This document shows positions 55,647 to 63,469 of a DNA stretch of 64,000 bases, in pieces (the stretch's first letter is position 1; each line of letters starts with the position of its first letter). The notes beneath the pieces were generated by a model, which saw only the letters and a list, made by a program, of their open reading frames with translations, had not been told where the DNA came from and did not search any database. Source of the stretch: Nitrososphaerota archaeon (GTDB lineage: Archaea > Thermoproteota > Nitrososphaeria > Nitrososphaerales > Nitrosopumilaceae). The DNA is taken from NCBI GenBank assembly GCA_028866655.1, contig JAGWHQ010000001.1, positions 62,001 to 126,000 on the forward strand, written 5' to 3'. A program made the translations under genes and the position numbers.

Positions 55647-56549
55647 ATGCTAAAAGTTTGGCTTCGAGCTGTTAGGATAAGATTTCTTCTTGCATCAATC
55701 ATTTCTGTATGTCTTGGTCTTGCAATAAATGGTTGGCAGAACAAGACAATTGATATCGGATTTGCAGCACTAACATTTGTAGGAGTAGCCGCACTGCATG
55801 CAAGTGTAGATTTACTCAATGATTATTGGGACTATAAACGACAGATAGACACAGATACAAAAAGAACAAAGTTCAGTGGCGGAACAGGAGTTCTACCAGA
55901 AGGACTACTCAAACCAAAACAGGTGTACCGAGCAGGTGTATTGATGTTGATACTAGGCTCTGCAGTTGGGGCATTTTTCATATTTGAAAGAGGAATAACA
56001 ATAGCAGTGATTCTTGGATTTGCAATTGTTTCAATTTATTTTTATTCTACACGAATAGTAGATTCTGGCCTTGGCGAAATATTTGTCGCAATAAAGGGTT
56101 CCACGATAGTACTTGGCACATATTTTGTACAAAGTTCACACATAACACTAGAACCAGTTATTGCAGGAATTGTGTCAGGCATATTATCATCAACTGTTCT
56201 CTTTGTAAATTCATTTCCTGATTTTGATGCAGACAAGAAACACGGTAGAAAGACACTTGTTATAATACTTGGAAAACAAAAAGCCGCTGCTGCAGTATGG
56301 GTTTTTCCAAGTATTATTTATGGAATCATCGTGATTGCTGCCATACTGGGAATATTTCCAATGATATCTCTAATCACACTAGGAACAATCCCCATGGCAA
56401 TAAAATCAGCAAAGTCATTGAAGAAAAATTATGAAAATGTAGAAGAACTTGTCCCAGTGATGCAAGGATTTGTCACATATAGCAGGATAACAGGTGCATT
56501 GTTTGTCATTTCGTTTCTAATTGATATTTTGTTAAAGATTCCACAGTAG
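55647..56549 (+). CDS. UbiA-family prenyltransferase (MenA-like)
   Basis: The 300-residue integral membrane protein has 8-9 hydrophobic helices. Asp-rich motif 1 is LLNDYWDYKRQIDTDTK (NDxxDxxxD, about 58-74) and motif 2 is NSFPDFDADKKHGRKTL (about 190-206). The family transfers a polyprenyl group to aromatic or lipid acceptors. FSGGTGVLPEGLL after motif 1 resembles 1,4-dihydroxy-2-naphthoate prenyltransferase, used to make menaquinone-type quinones, but archaeal members also prenylate lipids or heme. Start ATG 55647. Confidence 0.88.
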   Translation: MLKVWLRAVRIRFLLASIISVCLGLAINGWQNKTIDIGFAALTFVGVAALHASVDLLNDYWDYKRQIDTDTKRTKFSGGTGVLPEGLLKPKQVYRAGVLMLILGSAVGAFFIFERGITIAVILGFAIVSIYFYSTRIVDSGLGEIFVAIKGSTIVLGTYFVQSSHITLEPVIAGIVSGILSSTVLFVNSFPDFDADKKHGRKTLVIILGKQKAAAAVWVFPSIIYGIIVIAAILGIFPMISLITLGTIPMAIKSAKSLKKNYENVEELVPVMQGFVTYSRITGALFVISFLIDILLKIPQ

Positions 56550-56580
56550 GATTAAATCGTCCACATTCTAATCTAGACAC

Positions 56581-57681
56581 ATGATCCCAGGTCATGCAAC
56601 ACAAGAGGGTACCGCAGGTTTTGCAAAGAGGCAATCAAAGGTATCAAATAATCATTTCAAGCAATTTGCAGGCCTTACATTATCATCGGTTGGAATTGGG
56701 ACATATCTTGGCAATCTAGATGATTCAACAGACGGTCTAGTCTCAAATGCAATAAAAACATCTGTCAAATCAGGAATTAACGTAATTGATACTGCAATCA
56801 ATTACAGAGCACAAAAAGCAGAAAGGTCAGTTGGAAAAGCAATTGCAGAATTTGTACAATCAGGTGATGCAAGAAGAGAAGAGATCTTCATCAGTACAAA
56901 AAATGGATATGTTACAAACGATGGTGACATCAATGAAGAATTTTGGGTCAACATACAAAATACACTAGTAAAGCCAGGCGTGATAAAATCAGGAGATATC
57001 TCATCAGGGTATCACTGTATGACAGTACCATATCTTCAGGACCAACTAAATCGCAGCATGAAAAATCTTGGACTAGATTGCATAGACCTCATGTACATAC
57101 ATAATGCTGCAGAAGGTCAGCTTCAAGACATTTCAAAAGAAGAATTTGCAAAAAAACTAAAAGATGTTTTCGAGTTTTATGAAACTCAAAGAAAGAAGGG
57201 CACGATAAAATATTACGGAATGGCCACATGGGAGTGTTTCAGAGTTCCAGATAATCATGCACAATATCTTTCAATCATAGACATTGTAAATATTGCAAAG
57301 CAAGTTGGCGGACAAGACAATGGGTTTAGGTTTATCCAGTTGCCATACAACATGTATCTTGATCAAGCACTAACTCTAAAGAGTCAAAACTCCAACCAGA
57401 ATACAATATTAGAATCATGCATGCAACTTGGCATAGGAGTATTTGCAAGTGTTCCACTCATGCAAGCCAAATTGCTTGCACCAAACATTTTGCCAGAGTT
57501 TGGAAATTTATCAAAGCCATCACATAGAGCAATGCAGTTTGTCAGGTCCACTCCAGGAATTATCGCTCCACTTGTAGGTCAAAAATCACAAGAACATGTG
57601 AAAGAAAATCTTGAATTTTTGGAAACTCCAGTTCTAAGTGAGACTGAATTTACAGATTTGGTAAAAAAATTGTCATCGTGA
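56581..57681 (+). CDS. Aldo/keto reductase
   Basis: The 366-residue TIM-barrel oxidoreductase has catalytic Asp and Tyr in NVIDTAINYRAQKAERSVGK (about 64-83), Lys in ISTKNGY, and His in LMYIHNAAEG (about 173-182). The C-terminal NADPH-binding segment is VRSTPGIIAPLVGQKSQEHV. About 30 extra N-terminal residues precede the barrel start (LTLSSVGIGTYLGNLDDST). A middle insert (residues 115-160, VTNDGDINEEFWVNIQNTLV) is longer than usual. Substrate unknown. Confidence 0.9.
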   Translation: MIPGHATQEGTAGFAKRQSKVSNNHFKQFAGLTLSSVGIGTYLGNLDDSTDGLVSNAIKTSVKSGINVIDTAINYRAQKAERSVGKAIAEFVQSGDARREEIFISTKNGYVTNDGDINEEFWVNIQNTLVKPGVIKSGDISSGYHCMTVPYLQDQLNRSMKNLGLDCIDLMYIHNAAEGQLQDISKEEFAKKLKDVFEFYETQRKKGTIKYYGMATWECFRVPDNHAQYLSIIDIVNIAKQVGGQDNGFRFIQLPYNMYLDQALTLKSQNSNQNTILESCMQLGIGVFASVPLMQAKLLAPNILPEFGNLSKPSHRAMQFVRSTPGIIAPLVGQKSQEHVKENLEFLETPVLSETEFTDLVKKLSS

Positions 57682-57778
57682 TTACCAAATTTTCTTATTT
57701 GTAGACCCAAAACACCATCGGAAGCATATGGCATATTTTATAAGATCTTGTTTTCCATCAGAGCATGAAGAGAAGAAA

Positions 57779-59329
57779 ATGGAACAAAATACAATAGATA
57801 ATGTGTTGCTAGAGCGCTTTGAAAATGAGATATTGAGTAAGGTTCCACACCTAGAAAAGTCAGGTGGAACAACGGTTGTAAATTCAACACCCATGATCGA
57901 CATTACGAAAGATCTGAAAGAGTGTGCAAAAAAAGAGTTTGGCCTAAATCTAGATGATAAAGACATTCAAGTTTTTGGCAAGTTTGATTCAAACTTGTTA
58001 GCAGGCTCTATCAAAGTAAGACCGGCAGTAAACATAATTCATGACGCCATTACCACAGGAAAACTTGCAAGTGGACAGACAATATTTGAAGCAACTTCAG
58101 GTAACTTTGGCATAGCACTAGGGCAGTTATCCAAAATTGGATTAGATGTAGTTGCCCTTGTTTCAAGAAAACTTCAGGAAGGAGTATTTGAAGAATTAAG
58201 AAATGAAAAAATTCGCATCATAAATTTGGACATGGATATATGTCCTGCTCCAGGAATGAAAGATAGTCCAAATGTTTTGGCAGCAAGAGCAACAGCTGCA
58301 AACATTAGATCACAATTATCTGAACTTGGTTTTGACCCAACTGTTTTTGACAATGCAAGTACGGAAGCACATGCTTTGTTAGCAAAACAAGACATCATAA
58401 ACCTGGCAAAACTATTAGCAAAGATCTACAATTGTTTTTGTCCAGAACAGTATGATAATGAAATGAATGTTGACGTGCACAGAAAAGTTACAGCCGCAGA
58501 GATAGACCAGAAACTATATGAAAAAGGACAATCACTAGAAAACTTTAGAATTGCATGCACTTTTGGCACAGGTGGTACATCTGGAGGCCTAAGTAGATAC
58601 GTGTCCGAAAAATATGGAAAAAAATCAGTACATGTAGTATTTCCACTTGGTGGACAAGATGTTGCAGGAATTAGAACAAAAGACAAAGCATCTGGTTTAA
58701 AGTTTTACGAGCCTGATCAATATGCAGGACAGCATGAAGTAGACTTTGAAGATGCAAAACGTTTGCTAAAGTTTTTTGTAGGCAAGGGCCACGACATGGG
58801 CGAAAGCAGTGCACTTGCACTATATGCAGTAATGCAAATGGCAAACTTTGGAGGTTTTGGAGGCAAGTTTGTTGTAATTGTTGCTGATGGAATACAAAAA
58901 TACAAAAAGAATCTTGTAGATGTAGGAAAGAAACAAAGTCGTATTCAGGTTTCACTTCAAGAAGCAGTATCAAGTGTAGGCGACTATGATAAGGTAATTT
59001 GGGTTCATCCTCAATATACTCCACGTGAAGAAGGAATAGAGTTACTTGCACAAACTCTTGGCATTGATAAAAGCAAAGTCTTTGTGCCAAAAGCAAGAGA
59101 TGTTGAAAGAATGCTTGCAACACAACAAATTCCAGACGAGTTGAATAAAGCTCTAGAAGGCTCTCGCAAATCATTACTTGTGTGTATGGCAGGATACACT
59201 TCTCTAAATGCAGTCAAAGTACTTGGAGGTAAAGGCATTGCAACTGAAAGTTTGACCGGAGGAATATCTGCACTTGCTCAAGGAAAAGGTAAACAAATGC
59301 CTGAAATCATACGGGTGGCCACAGAATAG
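57779..59329 (+). CDS. PLP-dependent cysteine synthase/threonine synthase-like protein with long C-terminal extension
   Basis: From ATG 57779 (516 residues) the protein has a fold-type II PLP domain. The PLP lysine is likely in LLAGSIKVRPAVNIIHDAI (SxKxR), the phosphate-side loop is EATSGNFGIALGQL (near 108), and CTFGTGGTSGGLSRYV lies at the C-terminal side. The last 120 residues (SRIQVSLQEAVSSVGDYDKV; VFVPKARDVERMLATQQI; SLLVCMAGYTSLNAVKVLGG) form an extra domain. The frame opens at 57728, but a TTTTATAAG box there makes 57779 the likely start. Substrate is not determined. Confidence 0.8.
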   Translation: MEQNTIDNVLLERFENEILSKVPHLEKSGGTTVVNSTPMIDITKDLKECAKKEFGLNLDDKDIQVFGKFDSNLLAGSIKVRPAVNIIHDAITTGKLASGQTIFEATSGNFGIALGQLSKIGLDVVALVSRKLQEGVFEELRNEKIRIINLDMDICPAPGMKDSPNVLAARATAANIRSQLSELGFDPTVFDNASTEAHALLAKQDIINLAKLLAKIYNCFCPEQYDNEMNVDVHRKVTAAEIDQKLYEKGQSLENFRIACTFGTGGTSGGLSRYVSEKYGKKSVHVVFPLGGQDVAGIRTKDKASGLKFYEPDQYAGQHEVDFEDAKRLLKFFVGKGHDMGESSALALYAVMQMANFGGFGGKFVVIVADGIQKYKKNLVDVGKKQSRIQVSLQEAVSSVGDYDKVIWVHPQYTPREEGIELLAQTLGIDKSKVFVPKARDVERMLATQQIPDELNKALEGSRKSLLVCMAGYTSLNAVKVLGGKGIATESLTGGISALAQGKGKQMPEIIRVATE

Positions 59330-59331
59330 AC

Positions 59332-59718
59332 ATGCACTCTGAGAAAATAGTTAGTTTTCAAAACAAGAACAAGGATTTGAATCAGTTAGCACAACAAATA
59401 GTAACAATGCTAGATGCGGACGGATACAAGACCCAGTTGACAACAAATTCCCCAATTGGAATAATAATCCAAGCACAGAAAGCAGGCATTCTTAGAGATA
59501 TAATCACAGCAGATCGAGCATTTACAATAATGATTACTGGAAATCAAGACAACTTTGCAATACACATTGGAATAGGCAAGTGGGTGCAAAACATTGCTGT
59601 TGCAGTTGCAGAGACATTACTCTTGTCAGTATTGTTTCTAGCAATAGATATTCCAGAGATGTTGTGGACACGACATGTAGAAAATGAGATATTACAGAAA
59701 ATAATCCAGTTAGTATAA
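59332..59718 (+). CDS. Small protein, function unknown, next to the PLP gene
   Basis: The 128 residues form an alpha/beta protein: helix NQLAQQIVTMLDADGYKTQL, strands SPIGIIIQAQKAG and RAFTIMITGNQDNFAIHIGI, then a hydrophobic helix (IAVAVAETLLLSVLFLAIDI, about 89-108) that may contact membrane. The layout (basic helix, two-strand hairpin, one membrane-like helix) resembles small archaeal proteins of unknown role. It begins 2 bases after the PLP stop, so both share a transcript. No family recognised. Confidence 0.66.
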   Translation: MHSEKIVSFQNKNKDLNQLAQQIVTMLDADGYKTQLTTNSPIGIIIQAQKAGILRDIITADRAFTIMITGNQDNFAIHIGIGKWVQNIAVAVAETLLLSVLFLAIDIPEMLWTRHVENEILQKIIQLV

Positions 59719-59874
59719 TCTAGTTTTTACCATCAAAATTATTATTTCAGACATGCAAAATGCATTTTAGGCATAATACAACCTAATTCCAAGTTATGAA
59801 GGTCGCATCTTTTTGTAGCCAGATCATGGTTTTAAGATGTAAGTTTTAAATACAAACGTCAGACGAGTCTCAAT

Positions 59875-60021
59875 ATGCCAGTTGATCCAGTATGTGGAAT
59901 TGAACTAGATGAAAGTCTTGCCCTGGTTCATGAATATGAAGGCAAAAAATATTATTTTTGCTGCCATGGATGCAAGAGGATTTTTACTAGAAAGCCAAAC
60001 AAGTGGAAGAAATCTAAATAG
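59875..60021 (+). CDS. YHS-domain mini-protein (48 residues)
   Basis: The ATG at 59875 begins MPVDPVCGIELDESLALVHE then YEGKKYYFCCHGCKRIFTRK. DPVCGIEL, YYFCCHGC and F..KP form the complete YHS metal-binding signature, as found fused to P-type copper ATPases and heavy-metal proteins. The basic end is KPNKWKKSK. A TTTAAATA box (59845-59852) lies 23-30 bases before the ATG. It overlaps the end of the next (convergent) gene by 8 bases. It probably binds or carries Cu or other soft metals. Confidence 0.85.
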   Translation: MPVDPVCGIELDESLALVHEYEGKKYYFCCHGCKRIFTRKPNKWKKSK

Positions 60022-60961
60022 GAAAACTTCCACACATGCGACAAAAGTGGGAACCAGGTTTTAGAGAATAATTACAATTTGGACATTTAAAGTCAGACTT
60101 GCCCAGAGTGTGAGGCATGTCAAAGTACTTGCGGTATATTTCGTAATAGTATAACGATTCCTTGGAAGACAAGGTCACTTTTTCTTTTTCTGCACAATGT
60201 CTTGATTTGGCAGCAAATACAGAGTCAGTTATGACACCATCAAGAAAAGATGTCAGGCCACTTGTGCCAGAACCGTCCTGCATCGCAGATTTATCTCTCC
60301 AAGCAATTGATTTAGGTAGATCATTTTCAAAAGCCTTGCGAAGTATCCATTTTCCGTATTTTTTACCATTCTCTTCATGCACCTTGAGATCTGGTGCGAT
60401 CTTTTTTACATACTCGGATACTGCATCATCCAAAAACGGAGTGTGCAATGTAATTCCAATTGATTTTGATATAGCCTTTGATGGAAAATGCATTACACTC
60501 CAAATACGTTCTAGATCTTTTTCAAGTTCCATCGGAGACATTTTCTTGAAGAAATTATATCCTGCAAAAAGCTCATCTGCCCCATCACCAGTCATAATGG
60601 ATTGAAATCCATGTTCCTTTGCAGTCTTCATTGTAAGATATACAACAATATTATTTCTGATCTCAATTGGGTTGAACACCTCTAGTATTTTGATCGTATC
60701 TTCTGCAGCCAAAAGAAGGGAATTCACATCAGCAGTTATGACATCAAGTTTTAGACCATACAGTTTTGCCACAAGCTGAGCATGTACCAGATCTGTTGAA
60801 GGAAAATCTTTGGCAACCATTGCAAATGCTCTAGTTTCCTTGTTTACGCATGAAGCAAGAATTGAACTGTCAAGCCCTCCAGAGAGTGCGATAGAATCAC
60901 ACTTGTGGTTTTGTACAGATTTAGTTACAAGAGTATTGATCTTTTGTAAAATTTCTTCCAA
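60014..60961 (-). CDS. Asparagine-synthetase-like PP-loop protein with C-terminal zinc ribbon
   Basis: The 315-residue protein is the C-terminal (synthetase) half of AsnB. It has the PP-loop DSIALSGGLDSSILASCVNK (about 22-41), DVITADVNSLLL, MTGDGADELFAGYNFFKKMS (about 120-139), HTPFLDDAVSEYV and KWILRKAFENDLP. The N-terminal glutaminase domain (Cys-1) is missing. A CPNCNYSLKPGSHFCRMCGS zinc ribbon is fused to the C-terminus (about 292-315). It may amidate with free ammonia or belong to a modification pathway (archaeal AsnB-like, DUF7411-type). Start TTG near 60961. Confidence 0.82.
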   Translation of the reverse strand: MEEILQKINTLVTKSVQNHKCDSIALSGGLDSSILASCVNKETRAFAMVAKDFPSTDLVHAQLVAKLYGLKLDVITADVNSLLLAAEDTIKILEVFNPIEIRNNIVVYLTMKTAKEHGFQSIMTGDGADELFAGYNFFKKMSPMELEKDLERIWSVMHFPSKAISKSIGITLHTPFLDDAVSEYVKKIAPDLKVHEENGKKYGKWILRKAFENDLPKSIAWRDKSAMQDGSGTSGLTSFLDGVITDSVFAAKSRHCAEKEKVTLSSKESLYYYEIYRKYFDMPHTLGKSDFKCPNCNYSLKPGSHFCRMCGSFPI

Positions 60962-61016
60962 TTAACAGATCTTTTCACACCCTCTAAAAAAAGTCATCAT
61001 GAAAAATATGACTAGG

Positions 61017-61033
61017 TTTAAATATTTTATAAC
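61017..61033 (+). promoter_or_regulatory. Promoter of the HTH regulator gene
   Basis: TTTAAATATTTTATAAC lies 14-30 bases before ATG 61047. It argues against the earlier in-frame ATG at 60999. Confidence 0.55.
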
Positions 61034-61046
61034 AACATTTTTGCAT

Positions 61047-61463
61047 ATGCTTCTCCCGTCAGAGATAGAAACCAAGACTCTCATACCCGCACTCAGAGCA
61101 ATACTTGCAAAAAAACTGATTGAAGAACACAAGATAAGAGAAGAAGAGGTTTCAAAATTATTGGGAGTGACCCAGGCAGCTATTAGCAATTACGTAAGGG
61201 GGACAAGGGGCGATCCAGTCTTGATAAACAAGTTATTATCCGTAAAAGAAGTATCAGATATGATAAACGACATTTCAAACAATCTTGCATCAAAGATGGC
61301 ATACACCCCAGCAAGTCTTTCAAAGTTCATTGGTCTTTGCAATTACATCAAGTCAAGCTTGTTGATATGTGACATTCATCACAAACTTGAATCAAACATA
61401 GATGAGGCAGTCTGTAAAGAATGTGAAAACATGCTCTTGAAAGGACCAGGTAGTTCTTTCTAG
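61047..61463 (+). CDS. HTH transcriptional regulator (archaeal XRE-like) with C-terminal zinc-like motif
   Basis: From ATG 61047 the protein has 138 residues and starts MLLPSEIETKTLIPALRAIL. The HTH is REEEVSKLLGVTQAAISNYV, followed by RGTRGDPVL (about 30-60), as in archaeal PyrR-/Tfx-like and CRO-type regulators often encoded near purine genes. A C-terminal helical part ends with the motif LLICDIHHKLESNIDEAVCK and ECENM (C-x2-H-H ... C-x2-C), a probable zinc or Fe-S site. Target unknown. Confidence 0.82.
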   Translation: MLLPSEIETKTLIPALRAILAKKLIEEHKIREEEVSKLLGVTQAAISNYVRGTRGDPVLINKLLSVKEVSDMINDISNNLASKMAYTPASLSKFIGLCNYIKSSLLICDIHHKLESNIDEAVCKECENMLLKGPGSSF

Positions 61464-61816
61464 TTTGTTTTTGTTACAGTAATTTTAATAATGGATACCA
61501 GCGGTCTATCTTTTTCTTCTTCACTATCTACAACAATATCAACAATTTTTGAATTTCCCTTCATCATGTTTTCAGTCACAATGTTTGCAACTGCTACTGC
61601 AGTAGGTATTGCCTGACCACGAGCTAAAAGCGTGACTGTCTTGTATTTTACAAGTTCAGATAAAAGATCGAGTGCACATGGTACAATATCTTGTTGATAA
61701 ATTGTTATTGTACGGCCTTCAGGATTGGCAGGATCATTTAACTGGATTTTTTCTACACCGCTCAACAAAACTCTACCACCACCATTTATGCATTCTATTA
61801 AAGTCTTATCGACCAA
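61460..61816 (-). CDS. alba: Alba chromatin protein
   Basis: Alba dimers bind DNA and RNA and shape archaeal chromatin. The 118 residues are longer than the usual 90. The diagnostic segment KYKTVTLLARGQAIPTAVAV with ANIVTENM (about 57-84) is typical, and YQQDIVPCALDLLSELVKYK precedes it. The N-terminal strand region (TLIECINGGGRVLLSGVEKI) differs from the standard NIVYIGKKP start, and an acidic stretch (VVDSEEEKDRP) is inserted in the beta-hairpin. It is convergent with the HTH gene (4-base overlap) and follows rpoK by 7 bases. Confidence 0.85.
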   Translation of the reverse strand: MVDKTLIECINGGGRVLLSGVEKIQLNDPANPEGRTITIYQQDIVPCALDLLSELVKYKTVTLLARGQAIPTAVAVANIVTENMMKGNSKIVDIVVDSEEEKDRPLVSIIKITVTKTN

Positions 61817-61823
61817 TCATCCA

Positions 61824-62327
61824 TTAGTCGAAAAGATCGATTGGAATATTTTGAAAGTCGCCGTTTGGTAAAACTCGTCTAATTGTAATTGGAATAACAC
61901 GTTTTTCAAGTTCAGCATATGCAAGATCAAGTGATGTTGCAACATCTTTTGGTACAGATATGAACGGGGGTGCGCCAAGAGACAATTGTAGTGCACGTGC
62001 ACCAAGTATTCTTGCTTTCTCGAATCTTGTGAGTGTTGGAGGACCAATCATTACTTTGCCCTTGCCTGTAGTTTCATACTCTACTACTTCATGTACTGGA
62101 TCAATGTCAATAATTTCACGAGCATCAATTATCTTTCGCAATCTCTCTTGTTCTGCAATCTCTTCTGCACTAAGCTCTTTCTTGCCTTTCTTGCCAGGCT
62201 TGACCTCTTCCTCTTCTTCAGATTGAGCTTCAGTTGTTTCAACTACAATAGGAGCTATTGGTTCTTCTTCTTCTACTGGCTGAACCTCTTCGGTATCTAC
62301 ACTTACTTCCTCAGGTTCATCCGACAT
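61824..62327 (-). CDS. rpoK: DNA-directed RNA polymerase subunit K (Rpb6) with acidic N-terminal extension
   Basis: The 167 residues end with the universal RpoK/omega domain: PPTLTRFEKARILGARALQL, SLGAPPFISVPKDVATSLDL, AYAELEKRVIPITIRRVLPN (about 98-160). The first 60 residues are very acidic (EVSVDTEEVQPVEEEEPIAP; ETTEAQSEEEEEVKPGKKGK) and are not found in most archaeal RpoK, which are near 60-90 residues. Such a tail could bind basic partners. ATG 62327 lies 22-31 bases after a TATATAA box on the minus strand (62350-62357). alba follows 7 bases later. Confidence 0.94.
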   Translation of the reverse strand: MSDEPEEVSVDTEEVQPVEEEEPIAPIVVETTEAQSEEEEEVKPGKKGKKELSAEEIAEQERLRKIIDAREIIDIDPVHEVVEYETTGKGKVMIGPPTLTRFEKARILGARALQLSLGAPPFISVPKDVATSLDLAYAELEKRVIPITIRRVLPNGDFQNIPIDLFD

Positions 62328-62349
62328 TGAGAACTTGGATAAAGAAACG

Positions 62350-62360
62350 TTATATATTCA
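62350..62360. promoter_or_regulatory. Shared divergent TATA region of rpoK and the cyclophilin-like gene
   Basis: GTTATATATTC holds a near-palindromic TATATA that can be read on both strands. It lies 23-33 bases before ATG 62327 (minus) and upstream of the plus-strand gene. Confidence 0.5.
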
Positions 62361-62366
62361 TAATCC

Positions 62367-62765
62367 TTGTCCTCAAAAGTGAGTGCAGGCTCTGTTTCCA
62401 AGCTTGATTTTGCTCTATCTTTGAAAGGCAAGGTAACTCTTAATTTAGAATTAAAGCGTCACTTGGCCCCAAAAACAGTTGGTGGTATAGCTCGATCAAT
62501 TCCAATTGAAGGCAATGCCCACATGATGGGAAACAGCATAGCATATGTTGATACAAACATCAAGACAGGTGGAGAAAAACTCAAAACCCAATTCAAAAAG
62601 GGAGACGTGGGATTTCTTGCTGCAAATGGTTCCATCTGTTTTTTCATAGAAGATACAACTGGTGCAAAACCAATGACGCTAGTGGGAAAGATAACCGAAA
62701 ATATCGAATCGTTGAAAAACGTAAAACCCGGAGATATATTTTCAATAACTCAAGCTGGGACGTAA
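62367..62765 (+). CDS. Cyclophilin-like fold protein (PF04126/TM1367-like)
   Basis: The 132-residue frame has the pattern of the archaeal cyclophilin-like family: LNLELKRHLAPKTVGGIARS (helix in a beta barrel), IPIEGNAHMMGNSIAYVDTN, QFKKGDVGFLAANGSICFFI and LVGKITENIESLKNVKPGDI. These proteins resemble peptidyl-prolyl isomerases but lack the catalytic arginine set; function is unknown. Start: TTG 62367, or the GTG four codons later, which is better spaced (about 25) from the shared TATA box. It overlaps the convergent S25e gene by 16 bases. Confidence 0.8.
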   Translation: MSSKVSAGSVSKLDFALSLKGKVTLNLELKRHLAPKTVGGIARSIPIEGNAHMMGNSIAYVDTNIKTGGEKLKTQFKKGDVGFLAANGSICFFIEDTTGAKPMTLVGKITENIESLKNVKPGDIFSITQAGT

Positions 62766-63061
62766 ACGTGGTGTCCACTATAGCCACCAATTCTTTTTAC
62801 AGCACCTTTCTTAAGCAGAGTTTGCAATAATGCATTTGCTGCAGAGATCTTGACATTTGTTTGTCTTGATAATTCTTGAACTGTAAAGACTTTGGCACCC
62901 TTGATAAAGTTCATTGCCTGTCCTTCATCAATTATTACAGATATGTTAGTTCGTGGCTTTTGATCTTTTCTATCTCCCTTCTTCTGTCCTTCCTTCTTTG
63001 TAGCCTCGGCAGTCTGTGATTTTTCTGCCTGTGCTGGAGATTGTTTTTTACCGCCGCCCAT
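62750..63061 (-). CDS. Ribosomal protein S25e
   Basis: The 103 residues have a Lys/Gln-rich N-terminal tail (GGGKKQSPAQAEKSQTAEAT; KKEGQKKGDRKDQKP) and the S25e winged-helix core (MNFIKGAKVFTVQELSRQTN; VKISAANALLQTLLKKGAVK; RIGGYSGHHVYVPA). S25e is a small-subunit protein shared with eukaryotes, present in Crenarchaeota and Thaumarchaeota. Start ATG 63061; an AT-rich box (TTATAAATAG on the minus strand) lies about 22-30 bases upstream. Confidence 0.94.
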   Translation of the reverse strand: MGGGKKQSPAQAEKSQTAEATKKEGQKKGDRKDQKPRTNISVIIDEGQAMNFIKGAKVFTVQELSRQTNVKISAANALLQTLLKKGAVKRIGGYSGHHVYVPA

Positions 63062-63130
63062 GTGGAATTCTTTTCCCCCCCTATTTATAAACGAACAAAA
63101 AATTTGAGAAATTCTAAATACTACAAAAAG

Positions 63131-63430
63131 ATGCTTTGTATCATGGGCCTAGATGTCATTGAAGAAAAGAACCTAAACGATGTGATAACATATGCCCTTG
63201 ACTATCCAACAATGGTCATATCAGAGGCAAAGACTTGGCCAATCACAAACATGGAAGATTTTGCCACAGGCCTCTATGTTGGACACATTGGCGGAGTATT
63301 CTTTGACGGATTCTTGAAGAGAAACAAGAGATTTCTTGATTCAGAAGAATATACAGACTTTCATACAATAATAACCAAAAGATCTACTGAAATCAAATTA
63401 AAAATCCAGGCTCACCTGCACAAGAAATAA
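63131..63430 (+). CDS. Small conserved-type hypothetical protein
   Basis: From ATG 63131 (99 residues) or ATG 63143 (95). The protein is compact alpha/beta: LDVIEEKNLNDVITYALDYP, TMVISEAKTWPITNMEDFAT, GLYVGHIGGVFFDGFLKRNK and DFHTIITKRSTEIKLKIQAH. A CCTATTTATAAACG box (63080-63093, shared with S25e) is divergent. The frame extends upstream to 63041 but crosses that promoter, so I use the later start. No known family; the DNA ligase gene follows 39 bases later. Confidence 0.65.
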   Translation: MLCIMGLDVIEEKNLNDVITYALDYPTMVISEAKTWPITNMEDFATGLYVGHIGGVFFDGFLKRNKRFLDSEEYTDFHTIITKRSTEIKLKIQAHLHKK

Positions 63431-63469
63431 CTTTATCCATTTATCCTTGTATATTGTGAGAATTCCCAG

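Noticed and set aside
59757..59768. Palindrome AAAATGCATTTT upstream of the YHS gene
   Set aside because: Short AT-rich palindromes are frequent by chance in this AT-rich sequence; it is over 75 bases from the predicted promoter.
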